Shown here: piece by piece, positions 63,942 through 64,000 of the stretch
Numbering within the stretch: the first letter of the stretch is position 1
Layout: each line of letters starts with the position of its first letter
Source of the DNA: Gyrodactylus bullatarudis
Lineage: Eukaryota; Platyhelminthes; Monogenea; Gyrodactylidea; Gyrodactylidae
Assembly: GCA_012064415.1 (NCBI GenBank)
Contig: SSNU01000333.1
Coordinates: 78,415 to 142,414, forward strand
Direction of reading: 5' to 3'
DNA length: 64,000 nucleotides
Position numbers and translations under genes: made by a program
Notes under the pieces: generated by a model
What the model saw: only the letters and a program-made list of their open reading frames with translations
The model's database searches: none
What the model was told of the DNA's origin: nothing

Positions 63942-64000
63942 TGCATTGGCCGGGAATTGAACCCGGGTCGACCGCGTGGCAGGCGGCCATTCTACCACTG
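63942..64000 (-). tRNA. tRNA-Gly (GCC), 5' end cut by the window edge
   Basis: The minus strand reads the T-arm GGTTCAATTCCC and an acceptor end matching metazoan tRNA-Gly. The anticodon loop CTGCCAC gives anticodon GCC (genome positions 63980-63978). The D-arm begins CAGTGGTAGAAT. About 12 nt of the 5' acceptor strand lie beyond position 64000. The discriminator base is A (63942). Confidence 0.92.

Overview
The window is AT-rich animal (metazoan) nuclear DNA. It has spliced protein genes with GT-AG introns, AATAAA poly(A) signals, a tRNA-Gly and eukaryotic retroelements, at about one gene per 5 kb, and one 826-bp assembly gap (48586-49411). Phylum is inferred, not proven. Five or six genes carry introns of only 24-31 nt, all near the 5' end. 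Two same-strand gene pairs look like operons processed by trans-splicing. Both traits are known from flatworms (schistosome-type genes), so a small-genome platyhelminth is my best guess; a mite, rotifer or another compact lineage is not excluded. I built the exon models by hand from splice sites, reading phase and known family motifs. Nearly every junction keeps phase and the summed CDS lengths are multiples of three, but no transcript data were available.

Layout. 1-5.9 kb: two unrecognised minus-strand genes. 6.1-7.9 kb: mitochondrial trifunctional protein beta subunit (thiolase, HADHB), followed closely on the same strand by a 12-kb gene (8.1-20.5 kb) for an NMN adenylyltransferase (NMNAT) with very long disordered extensions. 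21.2-22.1 kb: a claudin-like four-span membrane protein. 22.3-24.1 kb: enolase and UQCRB in tandem on the minus strand. 24.2-26.3 kb: intronless anoctamin-10. 26.7-27.2 kb: a small coiled-coil gene. 27.2-30.3 kb: no gene seen. 30.3-33.8 kb: a calponin-homology-domain protein, head-to-head with PI4KB (33.9-39.0 kb). 40.2-56.7 kb: a 17-exon oxysterol-binding-protein-related gene (PH + FFAT + ORD, OSBPL3/6/7 type) whose 7.4-kb intron holds a piggyBac-like MITE, a LINE with the assembly gap, and GIY-YIG retroelement debris. 56.9-63.7 kb: an EFHC-type triple-DM10 axonemal gene whose fifth intron carries a foldback element split by a Penelope-like retroelement. The right edge has a tRNA-Gly(GCC) cut by the window end.

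How the genes relate. PI4KB makes Golgi PI4P, the lipid recognised by PH domains of many OSBP-related proteins, and the two genes are convergent neighbours here. HADHB, UQCRB and NMNAT belong to mitochondrial and NAD metabolism. Four divergent gene pairs share promoter regions of about 80-200 bp. The most unusual items are the 24-31-nt introns, the operon-like spacing, the roughly 1,380-residue NMNAT, and the nested transposon structure inside the EFHC gene.
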